Position numbers and translations under genes: made by a program
Assembly (NCBI RefSeq): GCF_000305775.1
Contig: NC_018866.1
Location: forward strand, 186,001-250,000
DNA length: 64,000 nucleotides
Direction of reading: 5' to 3'
Origin: Dehalobacter sp. DCA
GTDB taxonomy: Bacteria > Bacillota > Desulfitobacteriia > Desulfitobacteriales > Syntrophobotulaceae
Shown here: in pieces, positions 7,590 through 15,567 of the stretch
Layout: the number at the start of each line of letters is the position of its first letter
Numbering within the stretch: position 1 is the stretch's first letter
The notes under the pieces: generated by a model
Database searches by the model: none
What the model saw: the letters and a program-made list of their open reading frames with translations, nothing else
Told to the model about the DNA's origin: nothing

Positions 7590-8315
7590 ATGGATACAAC
7601 AACGACTGCCGTTACAACAGCGGCTACAGATCAAATGTTTACCTTTACAGATATTTTTAAAAACAGTTTTCTCGAAAACGCAGTCACAAATTTTTCTATT
7701 GTTGATGTGGCGATTACGTTGCTAATTTCTTTTCTACTCGGACTGTTTATCTATGCGGTGTATAAGAAGACGTTCAATGGGGTCATGTATTCCAGGAACT
7801 TTAATGTTTCTCTAGTAGGTATGGCGATGATTACCACACTCATTATCATGGGTGTCACATCTAACATCGTTCTTTCTCTCGGTATGGTCGGAGCTTTAAG
7901 TATCGTACGTTTCAGATCAGCGATCAAAGACCCAATGGACATCGTTTTTATCTTCTGGGCTATCGCAGCGGGAATCGTCAGTGGGGCCGGGCAGTATCTG
8001 CTTGTCATTAGCGGGTCGATTGTCATCGGAATCATGCTGATCATTTTTACAAGTAAAACAACCAATGAAATTCCCTATATGGTGGTTATAAATTGCAGTG
8101 GCAGCGAGGCAGAAAAAATGCTGCTAACAAAGCTGGCGGAGCATGTCAAAAGAATGAAAATTAAATCAAAAGCGGTTCGCGGTGGACAGGGAATTGAACT
8201 TACCATTGAAGTGCGATTAAGAGTTGACAATACGGATTTTGTTAATGCCTTGGCAGCTATAGAAGGTGTAAATGATGTCGTCCTGGTAAGTTATAACGGA
8301 GAGCTTGCAGTATAA
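7590..8315 (+). CDS. DUF4956 membrane protein
   Basis: A 241-residue protein with about four transmembrane helices in its first two thirds: VDVAITLLISFLLGLFIYAVY; VGMAMITTLIIMGVT; the conserved block LGMVGALSIVRFRSAIKDPM; and VFIFWAIAAGIVSGAGQYL with VISGSIVIGIMLIIF. A soluble alpha/beta tail (about 165-241) follows, ending in a ferredoxin-like pattern IEGVNDVVLVSYNG. The GxLSIVRFR...DP motif is diagnostic of DUF4956. The function is unknown; families with it sit beside VTC-domain and CotH proteins, as here, suggesting a membrane partner in a phosphate or surface-polymer process. The ATG at 7590 follows GGAGGATAGTATC; the in-frame ATG at 7575 precedes that ribosome binding site and is rejected. 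Confidence 0.8.
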   Translation: MDTTTTAVTTAATDQMFTFTDIFKNSFLENAVTNFSIVDVAITLLISFLLGLFIYAVYKKTFNGVMYSRNFNVSLVGMAMITTLIIMGVTSNIVLSLGMVGALSIVRFRSAIKDPMDIVFIFWAIAAGIVSGAGQYLLVISGSIVIGIMLIIFTSKTTNEIPYMVVINCSGSEAEKMLLTKLAEHVKRMKIKSKAVRGGQGIELTIEVRLRVDNTDFVNALAAIEGVNDVVLVSYNGELAV

Positions 8316-8370
8316 TCATCCTCCCTTAAGCAGCATTACATTCGACACCTGAAAAAAGAGGGATTAAAAC

Positions 8371-10047
8371 ATGGACAAAAAATTTACAGGGATCGTTGCG
8401 GCGCTGCTTACAGTATGCACCTTAACGACCGCCTATGCGGCACTGTCTTTCAAGCAGGGAGATAGTGCCAATGTCCGTTTGAACACTGGAAAAACAGGAA
8501 CAGGCAGCTCCTCTGCAGAGTCTGTTTATTCCGCTTATACGGAACGTTTCTTCGATCCTGACAAAGTCATCGAAATTCGCATTTCAATCCCTGAGGCGGA
8601 TTATCAGGACATGCTGCAAAATCCCGCAGAGGAAGAATATAAAGAGGCTCAGGTTGTGATCGATAGCGTGAAGACAAAAAATGTCGGAATCCGTACCAAA
8701 GGCAATTCCAGTCTTAATTCAGTCCTGAGAAGCAATTCCGACCGCTACAGCTTTAAAATTGATTTTGATCATTATATTGAAGGGCAAAGCCTCTCGGGGC
8801 TGACCAAACTGAATTTAAATAATGGCTGGGATGATGCGTCCTGCATGCGGGAATATCTATCCTACTCACTGCTGAAAGAGATGGGCGTTCCTGTTCCTGC
8901 TTATTGCTACGCGAACCTTTATATCAATGATCATCCAGCAGGTTTGTATCTGGCAGTTGAGGGCGTTGAAGAAGCATATGCGGAAAGGTACTTTGGCCAG
9001 GACCATGGGACACTTTATAAACCGTATGGCGATCGGGGTAAAGGAAACGATCTGGTTTACAGTGATGACAATATTGAATCTTACAGTGGCCTGCAAGCTG
9101 TGACCGACTCGAAAGAAGGCAGCAATGAGGCTTTAGTCAAGATGATCAGAGCACTGAATGAGGGCAGGGACTTAGAAACATACCTGAATATTGACGAGAT
9201 CCTGCGATATTTTGCAGTTAACACCGTACTTGTCAATATGGACAGCTATCAGGGACAGTTTACCCACAATTATTATTTATATGAGGAGAACGGTTTATTC
9301 AGTTTCCTCCCCTGGGATTATAATTTGTCCTTTGGCGGATTTGGCGGAGGCACTGCGCTGTCGATTGATCAGCCGGTCTCCGGAACGACCTTGGACCAAC
9401 GCCCGCTGCTGGGCAAACTACTCGAAGTACGGGCGTATAAGGATGTCTATCACCAATACATGAAAGCATTTATCGAAGGGCCTTTTGCTTTGGGGAAAAT
9501 GACGGCTAAAATCGAGAAAACCGCAGATCTGATTAGACCTTATGTCACAAGTGACCCAACCAAGTTCTATACGCTGGAACAATTTGAACAGGCGATCGGC
9601 GAAGGCTCGTCTCAGGAACCCACAACAGACAGTATGACCACGTTTCGAGGTGGCTTTGGAGCTAGAAAGAATATGCCGGGAAGCGGAAAGTTGATAGGAC
9701 TGGCTGCATTTATCCGGGACCGGATTGATAATGTCTCCAAACAGCTGAGCGGGGAACTGGCTTCATCAGGAACAACAGAAGATGGGGCCGGTGAAAATGC
9801 AGGCGGGCTGCAGCAGCCCCTGACAAGACAGGATCAACCGGGTATGCAGCCGCCGGGAGATATGCCTGAAGGAATAGAGCATAAGCAAAAGATGCCGGGC
9901 ATGAATTGGCAGGAAGCATCCAGTCAAGATCCTAATAACGGATGGATCGGAAACCGTCGGGACAATTATTTTATTGGCGGTGCGGCATTCGTGCTTATGA
10001 TTTTAAGTCTGGCTATCCTGAAAAAAAGAAACAAGCATTCGATCTAA
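8371..10047 (+). CDS. CotH kinase family protein, membrane-anchored
   Basis: 558 residues. The N-terminal signal/anchor is KKFTGIVAALLTVCTLTTAYA. The CotH domain runs from about 55 to 330: FFDPDKVIEIRISIPEADYQ, VGIRTKGNSSL, RYSFKIDFDHYIEGQ, and near 314-325 the catalytic FLPWDYNLSFGG. A Pro/Gly/Gln-rich linker (about 470-520) leads to a C-terminal helix (AAFVLMILSLAILKKRNK) that fixes the protein to the membrane. CotH kinases are atypical protein kinases; in Bacillus CotH phosphorylates spore-coat proteins. Here the domain would face outside the membrane, and with VTC/DUF4956 next door a cell-surface role is more likely than a coat role. The ribosome binding site is GAAAAAAGAGGG. It probably forms an operon with the two preceding genes, with short gaps. 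Confidence 0.85.
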   Translation: MDKKFTGIVAALLTVCTLTTAYAALSFKQGDSANVRLNTGKTGTGSSSAESVYSAYTERFFDPDKVIEIRISIPEADYQDMLQNPAEEEYKEAQVVIDSVKTKNVGIRTKGNSSLNSVLRSNSDRYSFKIDFDHYIEGQSLSGLTKLNLNNGWDDASCMREYLSYSLLKEMGVPVPAYCYANLYINDHPAGLYLAVEGVEEAYAERYFGQDHGTLYKPYGDRGKGNDLVYSDDNIESYSGLQAVTDSKEGSNEALVKMIRALNEGRDLETYLNIDEILRYFAVNTVLVNMDSYQGQFTHNYYLYEENGLFSFLPWDYNLSFGGFGGGTALSIDQPVSGTTLDQRPLLGKLLEVRAYKDVYHQYMKAFIEGPFALGKMTAKIEKTADLIRPYVTSDPTKFYTLEQFEQAIGEGSSQEPTTDSMTTFRGGFGARKNMPGSGKLIGLAAFIRDRIDNVSKQLSGELASSGTTEDGAGENAGGLQQPLTRQDQPGMQPPGDMPEGIEHKQKMPGMNWQEASSQDPNNGWIGNRRDNYFIGGAAFVLMILSLAILKKRNKHSI

Positions 10048-10083
10048 GTATAAACAGGGCTTGCTGTTTGAACATTGATTCAG

Positions 10084-10218
10084 AGTAAACCTATCATGTC
10101 TATTCTGAATCTATATTTCTACTGGTAAGATTTCTGTATGACTGTGTTGTCTTGCAGCTCCTTGCCATACAAAATTTCCCTCAATGGTTTACATAAATTT
10201 TAGGGTTGACAAGGCACT
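10084..10218 (+). repeat. MITE-like interspersed repeat, copy 1
   Basis: About 135 bp sharing blocks with the 130-bp element at 24934-25063. These are CTGGT..AGATTTCT, then CTGYGTTGTCTTGCAGCTMC followed by TTGCC, then ATAAATTTTAGGGTTGA and a GG(C/T)ACTA end. The left end (AGTAAACCTATCATGTCTA) is a decayed version of the copy 2 terminal repeat. Its right edge overlaps the stop codon of the convergent lipoprotein gene. Confidence 0.6.
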
Positions 10219-10885
10219 AGTGCTGGACATCATATTCTTTAAGCTGGGAGATTACTTTTTCATTTTCCGGCATCACGTACTCGGATTTGACCAGACCGAC
10301 GTCTTTCTTATAGTAATATAAGCTGTAATTTCCGCTTTCAGGATACGTGATTTTCACAGTCAGGCAATTTTCGAAAATCCCGGCTGGCACTTCTACCGTG
10401 GCGGCCGTGTCAATGATCTCATATGAATTTCCTTCACTGGTCCACGAATTGCCTGTAGTAAGCGGTAATTGCAGCAGGACGACCTCAATATTTGACGGTT
10501 GGTTCAAAATGTTTTTATCTTCATAGAATTCAGACTGTCTGAAGGTATTAACAACACGGTCTGCTGCAACTTTATACCTGTTAGCGGTAACAGTGCCGCC
10601 ATTGTCAATCATGACCTGGTATTGATTACGCTGCTGGTACGTAACTTTTTCTGTATACGAAGCATATTCGTTACCGATTCCTTCATAGAACCAGTAATTG
10701 CCGACACTCAACGGAATGTACGCGGCAATATTTTCAGTCTGCTCGCTGGAGGGAGAAGGGGCCGGTTTCGGTTCCGGTTTGGCGAGAGAGCATCCGTTAA
10801 AAAACAAGAGAGCCAGGACGATAATGCTCCAGAGGACATGCTTTTTCGTTAATACATGTGTAATAGGTTCGGGGACAATTTTCAT
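10217..10885 (-). CDS. putative surface lipoprotein
   Basis: 222 residues with a long n-region, a hydrophobic core HVLWSIIVLALLFF and a lipobox-like FNGC at about residue 32, so it should be lipidated on cysteine and held on the outer face of the membrane. A Pro/Glu/Ser linker (KPEPKPAPSPSS) precedes the globular part. That part reads IPLSVGNYWFYEG, YRYKVAADRVVN-like, LPLTTGNSWTSEGNSYEII, VPAGIFENCLTV and YYYKKDVGLVKSEY. The phrase 'PLxxGNxW' and 'YYxKxVGLVK' recurs in uncharacterised Firmicute lipoproteins. No enzymatic motif is seen. The ribosome binding site is AAAGGAGG. The stop codon coincides with the end of an interspersed repeat, so the C-terminus may have been altered by that insertion. 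Confidence 0.7.
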   Translation of the reverse strand: MKIVPEPITHVLTKKHVLWSIIVLALLFFNGCSLAKPEPKPAPSPSSEQTENIAAYIPLSVGNYWFYEGIGNEYASYTEKVTYQQRNQYQVMIDNGGTVTANRYKVAADRVVNTFRQSEFYEDKNILNQPSNIEVVLLQLPLTTGNSWTSEGNSYEIIDTAATVEVPAGIFENCLTVKITYPESGNYSLYYYKKDVGLVKSEYVMPENEKVISQLKEYDVQH

Positions 10886-11141
10886 TGAATTAGCCTCCTT
10901 TGCAGTCTAAAAAATGATATAACGCTATTTTCAGTATGCCAAAAAAATAATAATATAGCCAACTTTTCATTCTGTTTGATTTCCTATTTTGCAAAACGAT
11001 GTTGTCATGCTACAATGTCACTATAGTCATAAATTCGTGACTTCCGTATAAAATATAAATGGATAAACTGTATCACATCCTGTATGATATTGCTGAAACG
11101 GCAGAGAAAAAGAAAAGCATATTTGAAAAGGGGACGTGAAA

Positions 11142-11930
11142 ATGGCGAAAAAAAAGAAAATCGTGGCAGCCATTATTGCTGCAGCTGTATTGCTTTCAGG
11201 CTATCTGGGGTGGGAGTATTTTTATTTTTCCGATGATGGGACGGTTGAGGCATCCGGTACAATTGAAGCTACCACCGTGGACTTGCGTGTGATGATCGCC
11301 GGCAAGGTTCAGAATTTTCAGGTGAAATCCGGGGATAAGGTCAAGAAAGCAGATATCATTGCCGAGATACAGCGTAATGATCTGGCAGCCCAGCTGGAAA
11401 GGGATAAACTAAATGTAGCAATTGCTCAAAACAATCTGGATGCTTTGCCGTCGGGAAGCAGTGACCATACAATTACTGCTGCCCAAGATCAGGTAATGCT
11501 GATGCAGGCTGTCGTCAAAGCAACGGAGGCACAGCTGGCTGATCTGCAGATAAAATCTCCGATTGACGGGACCATTCAAGCCAAAGATTATGAAATTGGT
11601 GAATATGTCACGGCCGGATCCACGTTGGCCACGGTTGTCAATCTGGACCAGGTCTGGATTAACGTATATATACCGACAGATGACCTGCCTTTTATAGAAT
11701 TGGGGAGGGAAGCGAATTTCACGATCAGTGGTCTGGACAGGGTGTTTACAGGCACGATTGCTGAAATTGCCAGCCAGGGAGAATTTACGCCCAAAACGAT
11801 TCAAACCAAAAGAGAAAGGGCCAATATTGTCTACAAAGTCAAAATTGCAGTGGATAATCCCGAAGGATTATTAAAACCAGGCATGCCGGCAGATGTTATG
11901 ATCAAAATGGTAGAGACGGCCAATGATTAA
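11142..11930 (+). CDS. HlyD-type efflux periplasmic adaptor / membrane fusion protein
   Basis: About 262 residues, with one N-terminal anchor (KKIVAAIIAAAVLLSGYLGW). A biotinyl-lipoyl-like half follows (VEASGTIEATTVDLRVMIAG; VQNFQVKSGDKVKKADIIAE), then a short helical hairpin, the second lipoyl half (LQIKSPIDGTIQAKDYEIGEYV) and a beta-barrel part (VWINVYIPTDDLPFI; LKPGMPADVMIKM). This is the YbhG/HlyD organisation, shortened as in Gram-positives. It would connect to the ABC exporter encoded next, whose first gene overlaps its end by 8 bases. The start is taken at ATG 11142, 8 bases after GGGG; a GTG at 11136 is too close to it. It is the first gene of a five-gene efflux operon. Confidence 0.88.
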   Translation: MAKKKKIVAAIIAAAVLLSGYLGWEYFYFSDDGTVEASGTIEATTVDLRVMIAGKVQNFQVKSGDKVKKADIIAEIQRNDLAAQLERDKLNVAIAQNNLDALPSGSSDHTITAAQDQVMLMQAVVKATEAQLADLQIKSPIDGTIQAKDYEIGEYVTAGSTLATVVNLDQVWINVYIPTDDLPFIELGREANFTISGLDRVFTGTIAEIASQGEFTPKTIQTKRERANIVYKVKIAVDNPEGLLKPGMPADVMIKMVETAND

Positions 11931-12837
11931 GGTAAATCAACTGTCTAAAAAATTTGGATCTCTGCTGGCCGTTAACGATGTAAGTCTGAACGTCAGCGAG
12001 GGAGAAATTTTTGGTTTGATTGGTCCGGACGGAGCAGGTAAAACGACGCTCATCCGGGTCATCTGCGGGCTGCTAACCGCAGATGCCGGTGAAGTAAGGG
12101 TTTTGGGGCTCACGGACAGAGAACGGGAAAAAGGAAAAGACGCCGGTGCCAGAAATTTTGGTTATATGCCGCAGCGTTTCAGCCTCTATGGCGACCTTAC
12201 GGTCATGGAGAACTTACTCTTTTTCGGGGAGATGTACAGCCTTAAAAAAGAAGTCATTATCCATCGTTCGGAAGAGATTCTGGAAATCACCAACCTGGTT
12301 GCGTTTAAAAAAAGATTTGCGGATCAACTTTCCGGCGGAATGAAGCAAAAACTGGCGCTGACCTGCGCGCTTGTCACCAGGCCGAAACTGTTGATTCTCG
12401 ATGAACCGACCTATGGTGTTGATCCGGAATTCCGCAAGGAGTTCTGGAAGATTCTATACCAGTTGAACCGGGAAGGAATGACCATTCTGGTGTCTACCCC
12501 ATATATGGATGAGGCGGAACTTTGTACCTGGGTAGCGTTCATGAATGAAGGAAGCGTTCATGTGCTGGATACGCCAGTGGGCCTGAAAGAAAAATTCCCT
12601 TATCAGGTCTGGGAGGTTATGGCTGATACAAAAGAACCCTGGCTGTTCGGGGAAACAGATGGAATCCTGGATTATTCCCTATTTGGAGACAAGTACCGTT
12701 TGATCATCGACAAGAACGTCGAAGCAGAAGCCTTGATTGAACAGACCCTTACGACAAAGGGCTGCACCTTTAGCCAGCTGCAAAAAGCAGCCCCTTCCAT
12801 TGAAGATGTCTTTGTCATCATGGCAGGAGGAAAATAG
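11923..12837 (+). CDS. ABC transporter ATP-binding protein (first NBD of efflux operon)
   Basis: 304 residues, a single nucleotide-binding domain. Walker A is GPDGAGKTT (about 33-41), the Q-loop region YMPQRFSLYGDLTV, signature LSGGMKQKLAL, Walker B LLILDEPTYGVDP and the switch position VSTPYMDEAE, where the usual histidine is replaced by proline-tyrosine. That replacement is also seen in the N-terminal half of YbhF-type drug exporters. The C-terminal 80 residues are the regulatory extension typical of DrrA/CcmA-like NBDs. It overlaps the HlyD gene and abuts the second NBD gene, so the two NBDs, fused in enterobacterial YbhF, are separate here. The altered switch suggests one degenerate site in the NBD dimer. 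Confidence 0.9.
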   Translation: MIKVNQLSKKFGSLLAVNDVSLNVSEGEIFGLIGPDGAGKTTLIRVICGLLTADAGEVRVLGLTDREREKGKDAGARNFGYMPQRFSLYGDLTVMENLLFFGEMYSLKKEVIIHRSEEILEITNLVAFKKRFADQLSGGMKQKLALTCALVTRPKLLILDEPTYGVDPEFRKEFWKILYQLNREGMTILVSTPYMDEAELCTWVAFMNEGSVHVLDTPVGLKEKFPYQVWEVMADTKEPWLFGETDGILDYSLFGDKYRLIIDKNVEAEALIEQTLTTKGCTFSQLQKAAPSIEDVFVIMAGGK

Positions 12838-13761
12838 ATGGAAAATGTGATTATTACCGAAGGCCTGATAAAAAAATTTGGTGACTTTACCGCAGTTGAC
12901 AACGTTTCGCTTCGGGTCGGAAGAGGGGAGATTTTTGGTTTTTTAGGACCGAATGGCGCGGGTAAATCGACGACAATCCGAATGCTCTGCGGCATTTTGG
13001 AACCAACCGGAGGCTCTGCGGTAGTTCTGGGCTATGATCTCCGAAAGGAAGCTGAAAAAATTAAACAAAGCATCGGCTACATGTCTCAAAAATTTAGCCT
13101 CTATGATGACCTTACAGTGAAAGAGAATTTAAAATTCTATGCAGGTCTGTATGGAATTCCGCGCAAAAATTTATCCGGGAGAATGGATGAAATGATTGCG
13201 ATGGCCGATCTGACAGGAAGGGAAAATGAACTTGCCGGTAACTTAAGCGGGGGCTGGAAACAGCGGCTTGCCTTGGGTTGCGCTATCATTGCCAAACCAC
13301 CGCTGCTTTTCCTGGATGAGCCGACCAGCGGAGTTAGTCCGACCAGCCGCAGAATGTTCTTTCAGATCATCAAAAAAATGACGAATGAGGGAACCACGGT
13401 CATGGTAACAACCCACTTTATGGATGAAGCAGAACGCTGTCATCGGGCCGCGTTTATATCCGGCGGGAAACTGATGGCGGTGGATAGTCCGGACCAACTC
13501 AAGAAGAAATCAATTCAAGGTTGCATGGTTGAGCTGAAGCTCAAGGATGGCATGCAGCGCGTGAAGGAAATCGAAAAACTGCCTTATGTTAAGGAGTGTA
13601 CGATCCACGGGGCGCTCCTTCACGTCCTGCTGACAGGAGAGGATAATGTTTCGCAGCTGGAGCAGGACTTGGCCTGCGAACCTCAAATCATTATGCCTTC
13701 CCTGGAAGATGTTTTTGTAGCTTTGGCCAAACAGCAAAGAACCTCGGGATACGCCGAATAG
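12838..13761 (+). CDS. ABC transporter ATP-binding protein (second NBD)
   Basis: 307 residues. Walker A GPNGAGKSTT, Q-loop YMSQKFSLYDDLTV, signature LSGGWKQRLALG, Walker B LLFLDEPTSGVSP and switch histidine VTTHFMDEAE are all present, so this NBD looks catalytically complete. It starts on the codon directly after the stop of the preceding NBD gene, which implies translational coupling. The two proteins are related (DxxLFxxGDxxAV pattern, shared C-terminal SIEDVFV/SLEDVFV ending) and should form a heterodimer beneath the ABC-2 permease. The substrate is probably a hydrophobic drug or cation by analogy with the YbhFSR family; this is inference. Confidence 0.9.
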   Translation: MENVIITEGLIKKFGDFTAVDNVSLRVGRGEIFGFLGPNGAGKSTTIRMLCGILEPTGGSAVVLGYDLRKEAEKIKQSIGYMSQKFSLYDDLTVKENLKFYAGLYGIPRKNLSGRMDEMIAMADLTGRENELAGNLSGGWKQRLALGCAIIAKPPLLFLDEPTSGVSPTSRRMFFQIIKKMTNEGTTVMVTTHFMDEAERCHRAAFISGGKLMAVDSPDQLKKKSIQGCMVELKLKDGMQRVKEIEKLPYVKECTIHGALLHVLLTGEDNVSQLEQDLACEPQIIMPSLEDVFVALAKQQRTSGYAE

Positions 13762-13776
13762 ACGAGGAGGATACGA

Positions 13777-14892
13777 ATGGGAAGAATTCAGGCTGTTCTT
13801 TATAAGGAGTTTCTGCATATCCGCAGAGACAGACTGACACTGGGACTGGTGTTTATGCTTCCTCTGATTCAGCTGCTTCTATTTGGTTATGCGATCCAAA
13901 CGGAAGTCAAACATATCCCGACGGTAGTATTTGATCAGTCTCTTAGCGAGGAGAGCAGAGATCTGCTGGAGGCTTTCAGTGCTTCCGGATATTATGACGT
14001 CCTTTATGCGGCCAATAGTTTTCAGGAAGTTAATGATATGATTGACAGCGGCAAGGCGAAGGTCGGGATCGTTTTTCCGCCAGGTTTTGCCAATAACGTG
14101 CAAAAAGGCGAATCTGCCTCTGTCCAGGTGATTGTCGATGCGAGCGACAATATGGTAGCGAACCAGGCGATGGCGACAGCTAATTCCATCGGCCTGCTGA
14201 AATCACAGGAAGTCATTACTCAGAAACTGCATATCGATCTGACTAATCCGCCGTACGACATCCGAGTACGGGCCTGGTATAATCCGGACGGAATTACCGC
14301 TTATTATATGGTGCCCGGGATCCTGGGAATTGTTGTGACACTTTCTATGGTGATGATGACATCGATGTCCCTGGTCCGGGAGAGGGAAAAGGGAACGCTC
14401 GAGCAGCTTATCGTTACGCCGATCAAGTCGTATGAGCTGATGATCGGAAAAATTATTCCTTATATCTTTCTGGGGTATATCCAGATTACCGTTGCCCTGC
14501 TGGTCGGGGTCCTGGTGTTTGGGGTTCCGATCAAAGGGAGCCTGCTGGAACTGTATGGCTTGACGCTGTTCTTTATCACAGCGTCCTTAGGTCTGGGTAT
14601 CATGATATCCAATATTGCCAGAAATCAAATGCAGGCTTTCCAGATGTCCTTTTTTATCATGCTTCCGAGTATTATGCTTTCGGGTTTTCTTTTCCCGCGG
14701 GACGCCATGCCCAGGATCATTTACTATCTCAGCGATGTGATTCCGCTGACATATTACCTGGACATCATCAGAGGAATCGTTCTGAAAGGAATTGGTTTTT
14801 CCTACCTGGTCAGCCAGGTCATCTGCCTGATTTTATTTTCAGTGTTGTTTCTTACGATCAGTATTCTGAAGTTTAAGAAGAAAATAGCCTAA
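13777..14892 (+). CDS. ABC-2 type permease (YbhS/YbhR-like)
   Basis: 371 residues with the ABC-2 layout. The N-terminal amphipathic stretch and TM1 read VLYKEFLHIRRDRLTLGLVF and MLPLIQLLLFGYAIQTEVKH. A large extracellular domain (about 45-170; IPTVVFDQSLSEESRDLLEA) follows, then five TM helices from MVPGILGIVVTLSMVMMTSM to the C-terminus. The conserved cytosolic loop VREREKGTLEQLIVTPIKS is present. The signature VIPLTYYLDIIRGI before the last helix is typical. Only one permease gene is seen, so the channel is likely a homodimer. The ribosome binding site is GAGGAGG, 16 bases after the previous stop. Confidence 0.9.
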   Translation: MGRIQAVLYKEFLHIRRDRLTLGLVFMLPLIQLLLFGYAIQTEVKHIPTVVFDQSLSEESRDLLEAFSASGYYDVLYAANSFQEVNDMIDSGKAKVGIVFPPGFANNVQKGESASVQVIVDASDNMVANQAMATANSIGLLKSQEVITQKLHIDLTNPPYDIRVRAWYNPDGITAYYMVPGILGIVVTLSMVMMTSMSLVREREKGTLEQLIVTPIKSYELMIGKIIPYIFLGYIQITVALLVGVLVFGVPIKGSLLELYGLTLFFITASLGLGIMISNIARNQMQAFQMSFFIMLPSIMLSGFLFPRDAMPRIIYYLSDVIPLTYYLDIIRGIVLKGIGFSYLVSQVICLILFSVLFLTISILKFKKKIA

Positions 14893-14909
14893 AAAGAGGA
14901 GTTAACATC

Positions 14910-15536
14910 GTGGATACGAGAGAAAAAATTATTCTGGCCTGTGAACAGCTTGCTATAAAGAATGCTCTGGGTTTTTCCCGTCTTTCCATGGAAGAACTGG
15001 CCAAAGCGGCCGGATTAAGTAAAAGAACGATCTATCGTCATTTTGCCAGCAAAGAAGACTTGTTTGAAGCAACGATTGATAAGGTAACGGATGAAATTAT
15101 TGCCAGGAATTTGAGACTTTCCGATTCAAAAGATATCAACACGATCATTGTCGGGGCTCTTCAGAATATTTCTTATCTGATCAATCCTCAGTTTTTAGCT
15201 GATTTAAGCCATCATTATCCGATGCTCTGGCAAAAAATTGACCAGATCCGTCAGAAAAAGATTGACAGGTTGATCGATCACCTTCTGGTCAGCAGTAAAC
15301 TGCGTTTACGGGTAGATTCCAGGATTTTTAAGACATCACTGTTAACAGCGATGTCAGAGATTCTCAGTCCTGAGTTTATCCTGAAGAGCGGCATGTCTTT
15401 TGAACAGGTCGGATTGGAATTCCTGAATATGTTCATTTTCGGGGCCGTTGAACCGTTAAGCAATACAAAGCAGGAAGCAAGTTTAGCTAATTTGACAGAA
15501 CTGAAAGTAAATTTGGCTGATGAGCAGAACGGGTAA
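14910..15536 (+). CDS. TetR-family repressor, probable regulator of the efflux operon
   Basis: 208 residues. The N-terminal TetR HTH (about 5-55) reads REKIILACEQLAIKNALGFS, MEELAKAAGLSKRTIYRHFA and SKEDLFEATID. The C-terminal part is helical and variable (ligand pocket and dimerisation), with IIVGALQNISYLINPQFLAD and FEQVGLEFLNMFIFGAVEPL. GTG start after GAGGAG. Being last in the efflux operon, only 17 bases after the permease, it probably represses the operon and responds to a transported compound. IS copy 1 is inserted 31 bases after its stop codon without harming it. Confidence 0.85.
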   Translation: MDTREKIILACEQLAIKNALGFSRLSMEELAKAAGLSKRTIYRHFASKEDLFEATIDKVTDEIIARNLRLSDSKDINTIIVGALQNISYLINPQFLADLSHHYPMLWQKIDQIRQKKIDRLIDHLLVSSKLRLRVDSRIFKTSLLTAMSEILSPEFILKSGMSFEQVGLEFLNMFIFGAVEPLSNTKQEASLANLTELKVNLADEQNG

Positions 15537-15549
15537 AAGCTGTAGAAAC

Positions 15550-15567
15550 ATTAATATTGAATTAGAG
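15550..15567. repeat. left target-site duplication of IS copy 1
   Basis: 18 bases, ATTAATATTGAATTAGAG, perfectly repeated at 17026-17043 on the other side of the element. One flanking base (T) is ambiguous, so 18-19 bp. Confidence 0.9.
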
